Translations under genes and position numbers: made by a program
Notes under the pieces: model-generated
What the model was told of the DNA's origin: nothing
The model's database searches: none
Seen by the model: only the letters and a program-made list of their open reading frames with translations
Shown: positions 8,030 to 14,617 of the stretch, piece after piece
Numbering within the stretch: the first letter of the stretch is position 1
Layout of the letters: each line of letters opens with the position of its first letter
Assembly (NCBI GenBank): GCA_938035125.1
Contig: CALHNS010000036.1
Span: forward strand, 1-62,014
DNA from: an uncultured Granulosicoccaceae bacterium
GTDB taxonomy: Bacteria; Pseudomonadota; Gammaproteobacteria; Granulosicoccales; Granulosicoccaceae
Length of the DNA: 62,014 nt
Direction of reading: 5' to 3'

Positions 8030-8393
8030 AGAGGTTGCCAATAGATCTGCGACAGCGGAGCAGTTTGATGTTGTAGGGCATTTGCTAGATAGCTTGACTG
8101 AAGCTAAATTAAGATCCAGCTTAAAGGACCAGTTGTCGCAAATGGACGTTCAATCTATGTCTGATGGAAACATGGGGAGCTTTCTGTTCGTTAATAAATC
8201 AATACGGGGAGAGCGAAAATTCGGTAAAGCCATCGTTGAAGCTGAGTTTAACGATGTGGATGATGTTCTTGTTACATTGGTCTTGAATCTTGATACAGAT
8301 GGAAGGTTGTATGAGTTGGATGTATGGAAAACAGATTTTTCAGATTTGAAAAAATGGCCAAGTAAAAAAGAATTGAGAGTAACAGTCACTTAA
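8001..8393 (+). CDS. Probable immunity protein, DUF6984-like
   Basis: 130 residues, acidic, no signal peptide, so cytoplasmic. The second half has the pattern SDGNMGSFLF, RKFGKAIVEAEFNDVDDVLV and LDTDGRLYELDVWKTDFSDLKKWP, which matches my memory of the DUF6984 family of small proteins found beside RHS and other contact toxins. Its ATG lies inside the end of the toxin tip, giving translational coupling. By position it should neutralise the nuclease-like tip upstream. The family assignment is from memory and the immunity role is inferred from location. Confidence 0.75.
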   Translation: MSDELQRLDKEVANRSATAEQFDVVGHLLDSLTEAKLRSSLKDQLSQMDVQSMSDGNMGSFLFVNKSIRGERKFGKAIVEAEFNDVDDVLVTLVLNLDTDGRLYELDVWKTDFSDLKKWPSKKELRVTVT

Positions 8394-8514
8394 AACCTTC
8401 AATCAAATCAATATCCTTTTTGAGTAGATCATTGATCAAGGCGTTGAGTTCAACGCCTTTGTTCTTGGCTTTGTTAGCGAAGTAGCTGAGCACTTCGGGT
8501 TCAAGATACATGGG
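8386..8514 (-). pseudogene. Truncated BrnA-like antitoxin fragment
   Basis: The last 42 codons on the minus strand (from MYLEPEVLSYF to DLIEGFK) match the C-terminal half of the BrnA-like gene at 9021-9221 at 34 of 42 residues. The N-terminal half is missing; upstream the frame runs into antisense of the orphan toxin tip. The first in-frame ATG of the conserved part is at 8511, and a 41-residue product is conceivable. The stop overlaps the stop of the DUF6984-like gene tail to tail. Best read as the breakpoint of an insertion or rearrangement. Confidence 0.6.
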
Positions 8515-8538
8515 CGTACTCGTTACTATGTCGAGACC

Positions 8539-8736
8539 GTGCCGGCAAATACACCAGGTGAGATGGCTGGTCTCCGGATTGTTAGAGAATGGGGTCCTGC
8601 TACTGGAAATAAACGGACATGGTATGAAACCCCAGACCATAGTGGGAATGTACGACAAGTTCGCCCTGAGCTAAACGATGGCTCGAAGACACACTACACG
8701 TTTGATAGAGATGGGAACTAAACCGGTAGTTGGTAA
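8539..8736 (+). pseudogene. Orphan polymorphic-toxin C-terminal fragment with premature stop
   Basis: The frame encodes a toxin-tip-like sequence: VREWGPATGNKRTWYE, a glycine/valine turn GNVRQVRPE, and the end KTHYTFDRDGN. A TAA at 8719-8721 interrupts the expected close; the next codons in the same frame read TGSW then TAA, so the ancestral end was probably FDRDGNYTGSW, with one base change creating the stop. HYxFDxxGxYxG ends are typical of RHS and CDI toxin tips. There is no RHS core in front: upstream the frame runs antisense through the brnA fragment. A GTG at 8539 could start a 60-residue peptide, but this looks like a displaced, decayed tip. Confidence 0.55.
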
Positions 8737-8740
8737 GCCT

Positions 8741-9013
8741 ATGCAATTAACTCTCAATGAAGTGAATGAACTGTTCATAAAGCTTATTGAAGCCGACATC
8801 TCCAGAGAAGATGCTGATCGATGGGCCTATGCAAAGATGCAAGCCTTTGATGCCAATGAACTCGAGTTCTATCCTTGTTCCGATGAAGTTAAATTGTGGA
8901 ACGCAGTGCAATACTTGTATGGCATTGTTACCAAGGTATCACCAAATGAGTATATGCATTCCCTTGACGAGATAAAAGACAAGTTTGAGGCCGAGTGGCA
9001 GTTACCAGCATAG
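8741..9013 (+). CDS. Probable immunity protein of the orphan toxin tip
   Basis: 90 residues from ATG 8741, four bases after the second stop of the toxin fragment. Acidic and cytoplasmic. The pattern is ISREDADRWAYAKMQAFD, then KLWNAVQYLYGI and SPNEYMHSLDEIKDKFEAEW. Proteins of this look (SREEA..WA, then LW..L..L.G) occur as small immunity genes beside toxin tips; the family name is not known to me. The frame is intact while its toxin is broken, which fits selection for an orphan immunity gene. A longer upstream start (8678) would overlap the toxin and is less likely. Confidence 0.7.
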   Translation: MQLTLNEVNELFIKLIEADISREDADRWAYAKMQAFDANELEFYPCSDEVKLWNAVQYLYGIVTKVSPNEYMHSLDEIKDKFEAEWQLPA

Positions 9014-9020
9014 TTTGTGA

Positions 9021-9221
9021 CTATTTAACGCCTTCAATAAGATCAATGTTTTTCTTGAGCAGTTCGTTGATCAGGGTGTTGAGCTCAACGCCCTTGGTTT
9101 TAGCTTTATCGGTGAAGTAGCTGAGCACTTCTGGTTCTAGATAAACCGGCAGTTGGTGCGTAGCATCTGGGTTATAGAGCTTACCCAGCTCGGCATTAGA
9201 AAAATCGTATTCATTTTGCAT
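9021..9221 (-). CDS. BrnA-like antitoxin
   Basis: 66 residues from ATG 9221 (a GTG at 9230 is possible). The C-terminal half (VYLEPEVLSYFTDKAK and VELNTLINELLKK) is the ribbon-helix-helix region typical of BrnA antitoxins, which bind BrnT and repress the brnTA promoter. Immediately upstream on the same strand is the C-terminus of a BrnT-like toxin whose stop overlaps the GTG start, so the gene order brnT-brnA is preserved. The toxin is not intact, so this antitoxin is probably an orphan. A truncated second copy lies at 8386-8514. Confidence 0.7.
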   Translation of the reverse strand: MQNEYDFSNAELGKLYNPDATHQLPVYLEPEVLSYFTDKAKTKGVELNTLINELLKKNIDLIEGVK

Positions 9222-9226
9222 AGTAT

Positions 9227-9378
9227 TCACCCTTGGTATTGGGCTCTCTCGCGTTTGGTTGCAGGTCGTGCAGAAATCAGCCTAATGCTAACGGTGTCGT
9301 TGTGTTCGTCACGGTAAGTGTGCACGACGACCAGATAATGCTGCCGATCAGCAAGCCCCAATGTAATCCATCTGGCTA
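9227..9378 (-). pseudogene. brnT remnant (C-terminal part of a BrnT-like toxin)
   Basis: Translated from the minus strand, the stretch ending at TGA 9227-9229 reads ARWITLGLADRQHYLVVVHT and then SIRLISARPATKRERAQY. This is the C-terminal half of BrnT RNase toxins, including the conserved IRxISARxATxxER block. Upstream in the same frame no ATG, GTG or TTG start and none of the usual BrnT N-terminus (WDxxKAxxNxxKHG) is found, so the toxin is 5'-truncated. It was found by reading the sequence between the small genes. Confidence 0.6.
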
Positions 9379-9610
9379 AAGCGGCTTTTTTGGCTCTGGA
9401 TTTCTTGTCTAAACGAGTGGAAATCAGGGCAAATAGGCAATTATGGAAGATTGGTGGTGTAACGGTTGAAATAAGGTTCTATCTAAATAGGTAAAAACCT
9501 GGCGTTTTTACGGTGTTTGATCGGTATTCAGGGTCGACGAATTAATCGTTTCGGGGACTAAATAGTGTCTTTACAACGCTGATAGCACTATAGGTAGTGA
9601 TCAAGGGTTT
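9379..9610. other. Spacer between brnT remnant and the Phd/PemK operon
   Basis: About 230 bases, AT-rich to the right, with no convincing gene. The frame of the brnT remnant stays open for a further 35 codons or so here but does not look like BrnT. Confidence 0.4.
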
Positions 9611-9615
9611 AGATA

Positions 9616-9644
9616 TTACATATTATGCCGAATATACGTATAAT
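9616..9644 (+). promoter_or_regulatory. Promoter with overlapping palindrome for the Phd/PemK operon
   Basis: TTACAT (9616-9621) and a perfect TATAAT (9639-9644) are 17 bases apart. The palindrome TATACGTATA (9633-9642) overlaps the -10 box and is a good candidate operator for autorepression by the Phd-type antitoxin. AAGGAG (9654-9659) lies 6 bases before the ATG at 9666. Confidence 0.65.
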
Positions 9645-9665
9645 ACAGAATAAAAGGAGCATGCT

Positions 9666-9944
9666 ATGACGTCTAAAAGTATTTCTGCAGTGGAGTTTCA
9701 GCGTGAATTTGGGCGGTTCCGAACAATGGCCCATCGGGAGCCAGTGACCATCACAAATCATGGTCGGGCGGATGTCGTATTGATTTCTCATGAACAATAT
9801 CTGGCGTTCAAGCAATTTGAACGGTACGCTCCGACCGCATTATTTGCTAATGAAATCCCGAAAGAGATTGTCGATCAGTTTGGTTCAATCCCGCTGTCAG
9901 CTGAAGGCGATAAGTATAATGATGAGATTGACTCGACTGAATGA
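9666..9944 (+). CDS. Phd/YefM-family antitoxin
   Basis: 92 residues. The N-terminal part (SISAVEFQREFGRFRTMAHREPVTITNHGRADVVLISHEQY) is a standard Phd/YefM DNA-binding fold: VTITNHGRADVVLIS is the strand-turn core. The C-terminal part is acidic and probably disordered until bound to the toxin. It overlaps the toxin gene by 4 bases (ATGA), so the two are translated together. A consensus promoter and palindrome just upstream suggest autoregulation. Confidence 0.85.
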   Translation: MTSKSISAVEFQREFGRFRTMAHREPVTITNHGRADVVLISHEQYLAFKQFERYAPTALFANEIPKEIVDQFGSIPLSAEGDKYNDEIDSTE

Positions 9945-10375
9945 CAACGAAAGGCAGATTACCGCAAATTGGTGAAGTGATTTGCCATGCTTATTTGTGG
10001 CGCAATCAAGCAGTTCGTGGGCAGGTAGAGGGCACAAAGGAACGACCTTGTGTTGTTGTACATCTACAGGAAGAGCATGACGGTAGTACACGTGTGTTTG
10101 TTGTCCCGATAACACACACTGAGCCTTTTGATTCTGAGCGGACAGTACTATGCCCTATGGCAACCAAACGACGACTGAAGCTGGACGAACAAAACTCTTG
10201 GATTATCACTTCTGAGTTAAATTACTTTATTTGGCCTGGGTTCGATGTGCGACCAACGCCCGATAATAGAGATTCCTATGGCTTGCTGCCCAACAAGTTG
10301 ACAGGCCAAATTATTGAGAAAATAAAAAGTAACGCAAAAGATCAAACACTATATTCTGTTAACAGAGATGAGTAG
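9941..10375 (+). CDS. PemK/MazF-like toxin
   Basis: 144 residues. Features match the PemK/MazF-like growth inhibitors: an opening IGEVICHAYLWRNQ, KERPCVVVHLQEE, VFVVPITHTEPFDSERTV and SWIITSELNYFIWPGFDVRP. The conserved RPC(V)V and the PITH block form the barrel core; in relatives the toxin cleaves RNA. It follows a Phd-type antitoxin with a 4-base overlap. The gene is intact, unlike most of the other toxin genes in this island. The Phd-PemK pairing is a mixed combination, which is not rare. The subfamily is assigned by eye. Confidence 0.75.
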   Translation: MTTKGRLPQIGEVICHAYLWRNQAVRGQVEGTKERPCVVVHLQEEHDGSTRVFVVPITHTEPFDSERTVLCPMATKRRLKLDEQNSWIITSELNYFIWPGFDVRPTPDNRDSYGLLPNKLTGQIIEKIKSNAKDQTLYSVNRDE

Positions 10376-10426
10376 CAACTGCGTTGCGCTCGATTGAAGT
10401 CTATTAAAAGCAAGTACACTAACAAG

Positions 10427-11593
10427 ATGACATCCACGCAAGACATTCTTGCTAAATTAATCGCATTTGATACAACCAGTCGTTTACCGAACTGGGCGTT
10501 GATTGAATACATCGTGCAGCTTTTAGATGAGCACGGTATAGCTTCCACAATCATCCCTAATGAAGACGGTACTAAAGCCAATTTGTACTGCACCGTGGGG
10601 CCTACCAATAAGCCCGGTGTGATGTTGTCTGGCCATACCGATGTGGTGCCCGTTGAAGGGCAAGACTGGACGCGCCCCGCGTTTAAACTTACTGAAGAGG
10701 CAGGGCGTTTATACGGTAGAGGTACGACCGATATGAAAGGCTTTGTTGCCTGCGCCATAACCGCTGCCATAAACGCAAGTAAAACACCCTTGCAAACTCC
10801 TTTGCACCTAGGATTTTCTTACGACGAAGAAATTGGTTGTGTTGGAGTGCGTTCCTTATTAGATATGTTGCAACAGGCCCCAATAAAACCTGCTTTATGC
10901 ATTGTGGGTGAGCCCACATCAATGCAAGTGGCCACAAAACATAAAGGTAAAACGTCTGTAGCCGTTCGCTGCATTGGCCGGGAGGGCCATTCTGCATTAG
11001 CGCCTAACGCTTTGAATGCAATACATCTTGCATGTGATTTTGTCGGTGTTCTTAGAACAATGCAAAAAGATATACAAAACAACTACCCACACGATATAAC
11101 AGATACATCAGAGATTCCGTACACAACCGTTCATGTTGGGCGAATAAAAGCCGATCAGGCTTTGAATATCGTGCCAAACCTATGTACGGTAAATTTTGAA
11201 ATACGCCATACTGAAAATGATGACCCGTTGCAGCTGTTGAATCAGATTCAATTTCAAGCTAATCGCATCGTAAACGAGGCTAGAAAAATAGCACCAGAGG
11301 CGAATATTGAACTGGATGTGTGGAATGCCTATCCGGGGCTAAATACGCCAGAAGAATCGCGAGTGGTTAGTTTTGTAAAATCACTAACGGGTGCTAACAC
11401 CACAAGCTATGTAGCCTTTGGAACTGAAGGTGGGTTGTTCTCAAAGCAGTTGGGTATACCCACCGTGGTGTGCGGGCCGGGCTCGATGAATCAAGGCCAT
11501 AAACCGGATGAGTACATTGACGTTGATCAAATTGCCCAATGTGAAACCATGTTGGCAAAGCTAATTCGATTTTTAGAAACGGATGAGCTTTAA
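10427..11593 (+). CDS. argE: Acetylornithine deacetylase
   Basis: 388 residues from ATG 10427; an earlier in-frame codon at 10394 is less likely since homologues start near MTSTQDILAKLIAFDTTSR. M20 peptidase family: the metal ligands lie in SGHTDVVP (near residue 70), GRGTTDMKGF (near 103), YDEEIGC (near 134) and GEPTSM, with the terminal histidine in NQGHKPDEY. It removes the acetyl group from N2-acetylornithine in arginine synthesis. It is a single gene in this place. The neighbouring toxin genes end about 50 bases upstream, so it marks the right edge of the island. Confidence 0.92.
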   Translation: MTSTQDILAKLIAFDTTSRLPNWALIEYIVQLLDEHGIASTIIPNEDGTKANLYCTVGPTNKPGVMLSGHTDVVPVEGQDWTRPAFKLTEEAGRLYGRGTTDMKGFVACAITAAINASKTPLQTPLHLGFSYDEEIGCVGVRSLLDMLQQAPIKPALCIVGEPTSMQVATKHKGKTSVAVRCIGREGHSALAPNALNAIHLACDFVGVLRTMQKDIQNNYPHDITDTSEIPYTTVHVGRIKADQALNIVPNLCTVNFEIRHTENDDPLQLLNQIQFQANRIVNEARKIAPEANIELDVWNAYPGLNTPEESRVVSFVKSLTGANTTSYVAFGTEGGLFSKQLGIPTVVCGPGSMNQGHKPDEYIDVDQIAQCETMLAKLIRFLETDEL

Positions 11594-11632
11594 GCTGTAT
11601 AACTAAGCCGTTAAATCAATGCTAAGTTAGCG

Positions 11633-12946
11633 CTAAACCACCGCTTCGCCACCGTCTGTCGGTGTTTGATTAAACACTTTACGATAACGATCAATAGCCG
11701 ATTGAGGCCCTGTAGCCTTATGGTAATTATCAGATAACTTAACGGTTTCTTTTCCATCGGCGTGTGTGACTTTGCACACCAATGATATGGCACGTAAAGC
11801 ATCATTTCTTTTAGGCGCACAGTCTCTAAAATCATTGGTTAAATGTGTGCCCCAACCAAATGATAAGCGTACTTTGCCGTTGAACTCATGGTACGCCTCT
11901 TCAATTTTGTCAACGGTTAAGCCGTCGGAAAATATTAATAATTTCTCTTTAGGGTCGATGCCTTTACTTTTCCACCATTCGATAAGCTCACGGCCACCTT
12001 CGATAGGCTCTTTTGAATCGATTCGAAAACCACTCCAATCAGCAACCCAATCGGGTGCGTGTTTTAAATAGGTTTCGGTGCCGTATGTGTCGGGCAAAAC
12101 AATAAGTAAGTTGCCATCGTAAGTGCGTTGCCATGATTTTAAAACTTCATAAGGTGAGTGCAGCAGCTCTTCATCGCTTTTCGCCATGGCGGCTTCAACC
12201 ATGGGCAGCTCGTGTGCATTGGTACCGATGGCTTCAACGCCTAGGTTACTGGCAAGAAAAACGTTACTGGTGCCAATAAATTTCTCCCCTAAGCCTTCTT
12301 TCATGGCCGAGATGCACCATTTTTGCCACAAAAAACTGTGGCGACGACGGGTGCCAAAATCAGCGATGCGAAGCTCTGGTAATTTATCTAATCGAAGTAC
12401 TTTCTCCCACAGCTTAGCTTTCGCCCGTGCGTAAAGCACATCAAGTTCAAAGCGCCCAATGTGTTGCATCGCTGCACGCGAACGTAATTCGCTAATAATA
12501 GACAACACAGGAATTTCCCAAAGCGTAACGTCTGCCCAGTTACCTTCAAAAGTAATTTCGTACTGGCCGTCTTTAACGGTTAGTTCGTACGCGGGCAGTT
12601 GATAGTTTTGTAACCAAGAGATGAAGTCTTCAGCAAACAAACGCTCTTTACCGTAAAACGTATTACCCGATAACCAAATACGTTCTTGCTTGGATAGTTT
12701 TAAACTTCTCACGTGATCAAGCTGTGCTCGTAATAGCCCCTCTTCGATCTCATCGGCAATACGCACAGATTTTGTGCGATTGATTAATGAAAAAGTCACC
12801 GGAACGTTCGCTCTTTCCTTCCAAATCGTTTGCAGCATGAGCAGTTTGTACACGTCAGTGTCAAGTAAGCTGCGCACGATAGGGTCAAGCTTAAACGTGT
12901 GGTTGTAAACACGCGATGCAATATCGGGCAGTGGAGAACTAATCAT
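11633..12946 (-). CDS. pncB: Nicotinate phosphoribosyltransferase
   Basis: 437 residues. It converts nicotinate, PRPP and ATP to nicotinate mononucleotide in NAD salvage. Recognised by the N-terminus ([18 protein letters not shown]), the [14 protein letters not shown] and [13 protein letters not shown] segments, and the phosphate-binding loop [11 protein letters not shown]. Its start overlaps the stop of the aminotransferase gene (ATGA), so they form one operon. It ends 40 bases from argE, convergently. Confidence 0.95.
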   Translation of the reverse strand: MISSPLPDIASRVYNHTFKLDPIVRSLLDTDVYKLLMLQTIWKERANVPVTFSLINRTKSVRIADEIEEGLLRAQLDHVRSLKLSKQERIWLSGNTFYGKERLFAEDFISWLQNYQLPAYELTVKDGQYEITFEGNWADVTLWEIPVLSIISELRSRAAMQHIGRFELDVLYARAKAKLWEKVLRLDKLPELRIADFGTRRRHSFLWQKWCISAMKEGLGEKFIGTSNVFLASNLGVEAIGTNAHELPMVEAAMAKSDEELLHSPYEVLKSWQRTYDGNLLIVLPDTYGTETYLKHAPDWVADWSGFRIDSKEPIEGGRELIEWWKSKGIDPKEKLLIFSDGLTVDKIEEAYHEFNGKVRLSFGWGTHLTNDFRDCAPKRNDALRAISLVCKVTHADGKETVKLSDNYHKATGPQSAIDRYRKVFNQTPTDGGEAVV

Positions 12947-14124
12947 GCTGGAGAGTTTTCATTAAGAAAATGGTTAATGCGCTCGACGGCAAGCTTGATG
13001 TTAGGCAATGAATTGGCGTAAGACACACGTAAATAGCCTTCACCTAAAATGCCAAAGTCTGGGCCGCCAATGGTTGCAACCCCTGCCTCTTCCAATAAGG
13101 CGGTGGCCAATTTCTTGGATTGCCAGCCGGTGTCTTTAATATTGGGGAAAGCGTAGAAAGCGCCCTTGGGCGTAATGCAGCTTACTCCGGGCAGTTGGTT
13201 CAATGCCTCAACCACATAACGACGTCGTTCGTCGAAAGTGTCTACCATTGTGGTTACCGAATCTTGTGGCCCGGTTATGGCTGCTAATGCCGCAAATTGT
13301 GCAGGGGTGTTTACACAGCTCCACGCGTTAACGGCAAGCTTTCTCATGGCATCCAAGCATTCATCTGGCCAAATCGAATAACCCAAACGCCAGCCCGTCA
13401 TAGCATAGGTTTTAGACCACCCGTTTAATAAAATTAACCGATCCTTAATGCTTGCGTAAGTGAGTAAGCTTGTGTGCTGCTCATTGTCGTACACCATTCG
13501 ATCGTATATTTCATCGCTAAGAATAGTGACATTCGGATGGCTCTCTAGCCCTGCAACCAGTTTATCGATCTCTTCTTTTGGCGTAATACCACCGCAAGGG
13601 TTAGCAGGAGAATTTAAAATTAAAAGCCGTGTTTTTTCATTGATTAACGACAAGGTTTCGCTGGCAGAAAAAGCAAAACCATTGCTTTCACGTATAGGAA
13701 TTGGAACCGGTGTTGCCCCTGTGAATTCAATCATCGAACGATAGATGGGGAAGCCTGGGTCGGGGTATAAAATTTCAACGCCAGGTTCGCCAAACATTAA
13801 AATGGCTGCAAACATAGTGACTTTGCCGCCAGGAACTATAGCCACCGAGTCGGGCGATACATTAGCGCCACTGTATCGCTCATTTAATTCAGCAGCGACA
13901 GCCTCTTTAAGTGCAGGAATCCCTGTTGCAGGTGTATAACCGTGTTCGCCGTTTTTTAACGCTTGCACAGCAGCTTCTACAATGTGCGCAGGTGTTTGAA
14001 AATCGGGCTGACCAATGCCTAAATTGATAACGTCTTTGCCAGCGCTGGCAAGTTCTTGTGCGCGAGCAAGAACGGCAAACGCATTCTCTTCCCCAATTCT
14101 TGCAAAACCATCAACTAGTTGCAT
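12943..14124 (-). CDS. PLP-dependent aminotransferase, class I/II
   Basis: 393 residues, fold type I. The Schiff-base lysine is in [16 protein letters not shown] near residue 235; NSPANPCGG near 172 and DEIYDRMVY near 203 are further cofactor-site landmarks. It resembles the aspartate/aromatic or alanine-type transaminases, but the substrate cannot be told from sequence alone. It is upstream of pncB with a 4-base overlap and just downstream of a small ferredoxin gene on the same strand. Confidence 0.85.
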   Translation of the reverse strand: MQLVDGFARIGEENAFAVLARAQELASAGKDVINLGIGQPDFQTPAHIVEAAVQALKNGEHGYTPATGIPALKEAVAAELNERYSGANVSPDSVAIVPGGKVTMFAAILMFGEPGVEILYPDPGFPIYRSMIEFTGATPVPIPIRESNGFAFSASETLSLINEKTRLLILNSPANPCGGITPKEEIDKLVAGLESHPNVTILSDEIYDRMVYDNEQHTSLLTYASIKDRLILLNGWSKTYAMTGWRLGYSIWPDECLDAMRKLAVNAWSCVNTPAQFAALAAITGPQDSVTTMVDTFDERRRYVVEALNQLPGVSCITPKGAFYAFPNIKDTGWQSKKLATALLEEAGVATIGGPDFGILGEGYLRVSYANSLPNIKLAVERINHFLNENSPA

Positions 14125-14136
14125 GCAATGATTACT

Positions 14137-14466
14137 CTACTGGCTTTCAGGAGTTTCGAAAGTGTGACCTGCCATGCCTTCAGCGACAATGACTTGGCAG
14201 CTGAGTCGAGAGTTAGGTTTACGCTCAGCGCTGGTGCCTTCTAACATGTCTTGTTCGGTATCATCGGCCGCATCAATTAAGGCGGCGGTTTCATCAGACA
14301 CATAGATATGGCAGGTGGCGCAGATTAAGCTGCCGCCGCATTCGGCCACGACATCGTCGATGTCATTTTTAATGGCCGTTTCCATAATACTGTCGCCCAC
14401 AACAGCGTCGACAGTTCGCGTGGTGCCATCGGCGAGTTGAAAATTTATAGTGATTTCTTTTGACAT
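14137..14466 (-). CDS. [2Fe-2S] ferredoxin, adrenodoxin type
   Basis: 109 residues from the ATG at 14466 (MSKEITINF). The cysteine pattern is ECGGSLICATCHIYV plus a later cysteine near RLSCQVIV, that is Cx5Cx2CxnC, typical of the ferredoxins that feed bacterial P450s and related monooxygenases. Cytoplasmic. No P450 gene is in this window, so the partner is unknown. Convincing 2Fe-2S ligands and length. Confidence 0.9.
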   Translation of the reverse strand: MSKEITINFQLADGTTRTVDAVVGDSIMETAIKNDIDDVVAECGGSLICATCHIYVSDETAALIDAADDTEQDMLEGTSAERKPNSRLSCQVIVAEGMAGHTFETPESQ

Positions 14467-14617
14467 GGTAAATATTTCAATAAAAAGTAAAGTTATAAGG
14501 CTTGAATAGTACCGCATACCCACAGTTTTCGCGTACTACGCCACAAGGTTGTATGCATCACATTTTTTCAGACTTCCCTAGCAAAAATTGGGTTTTAGAG
14601 TGATTTGTTGGCAAGGG

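Larger units (their letters stand above)
8386..9149. repeat. Pair of direct repeats (brnA 3' halves) flanking an orphan toxin/immunity cassette
   Basis: About 125 bases at 8386-8514 and 9021-9149 are alignable in the same orientation: both are the 3' half of a BrnA-like antitoxin gene and share long identical stretches such as GAAGTAGCTGAGCACTTC. Between them lie only the orphan toxin tip and its immunity gene. Divergence of roughly a fifth of the bases shows the copies are not recent. Confidence 0.6.

Noticed and set aside
8386..8658. 90-codon minus-strand frame as one full antitoxin
   Set aside because: Only the last 42 codons match BrnA; the first half is antisense to the toxin fragment, so it is listed as truncated.
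6068..10400. Integron cassette array
   Set aside because: Several short genes and antitoxins suggested it, but no attC-like imperfect palindromes were found between them and gene orientations are mixed.
6068..10400. Prophage or insertion sequence remnant
   Set aside because: No transposase, integrase, capsid or terminal inverted repeats were recognised.
10342..10770. 142-codon minus-strand frame at the PemK-like/argE junction
   Set aside because: Antisense to argE and the end of the toxin gene; no recognisable motif or ribosome binding site.
11593..11633. Terminator between argE and pncB
   Set aside because: AACTAAGC and GCTAAGTT form only an imperfect short stem with no T-run.
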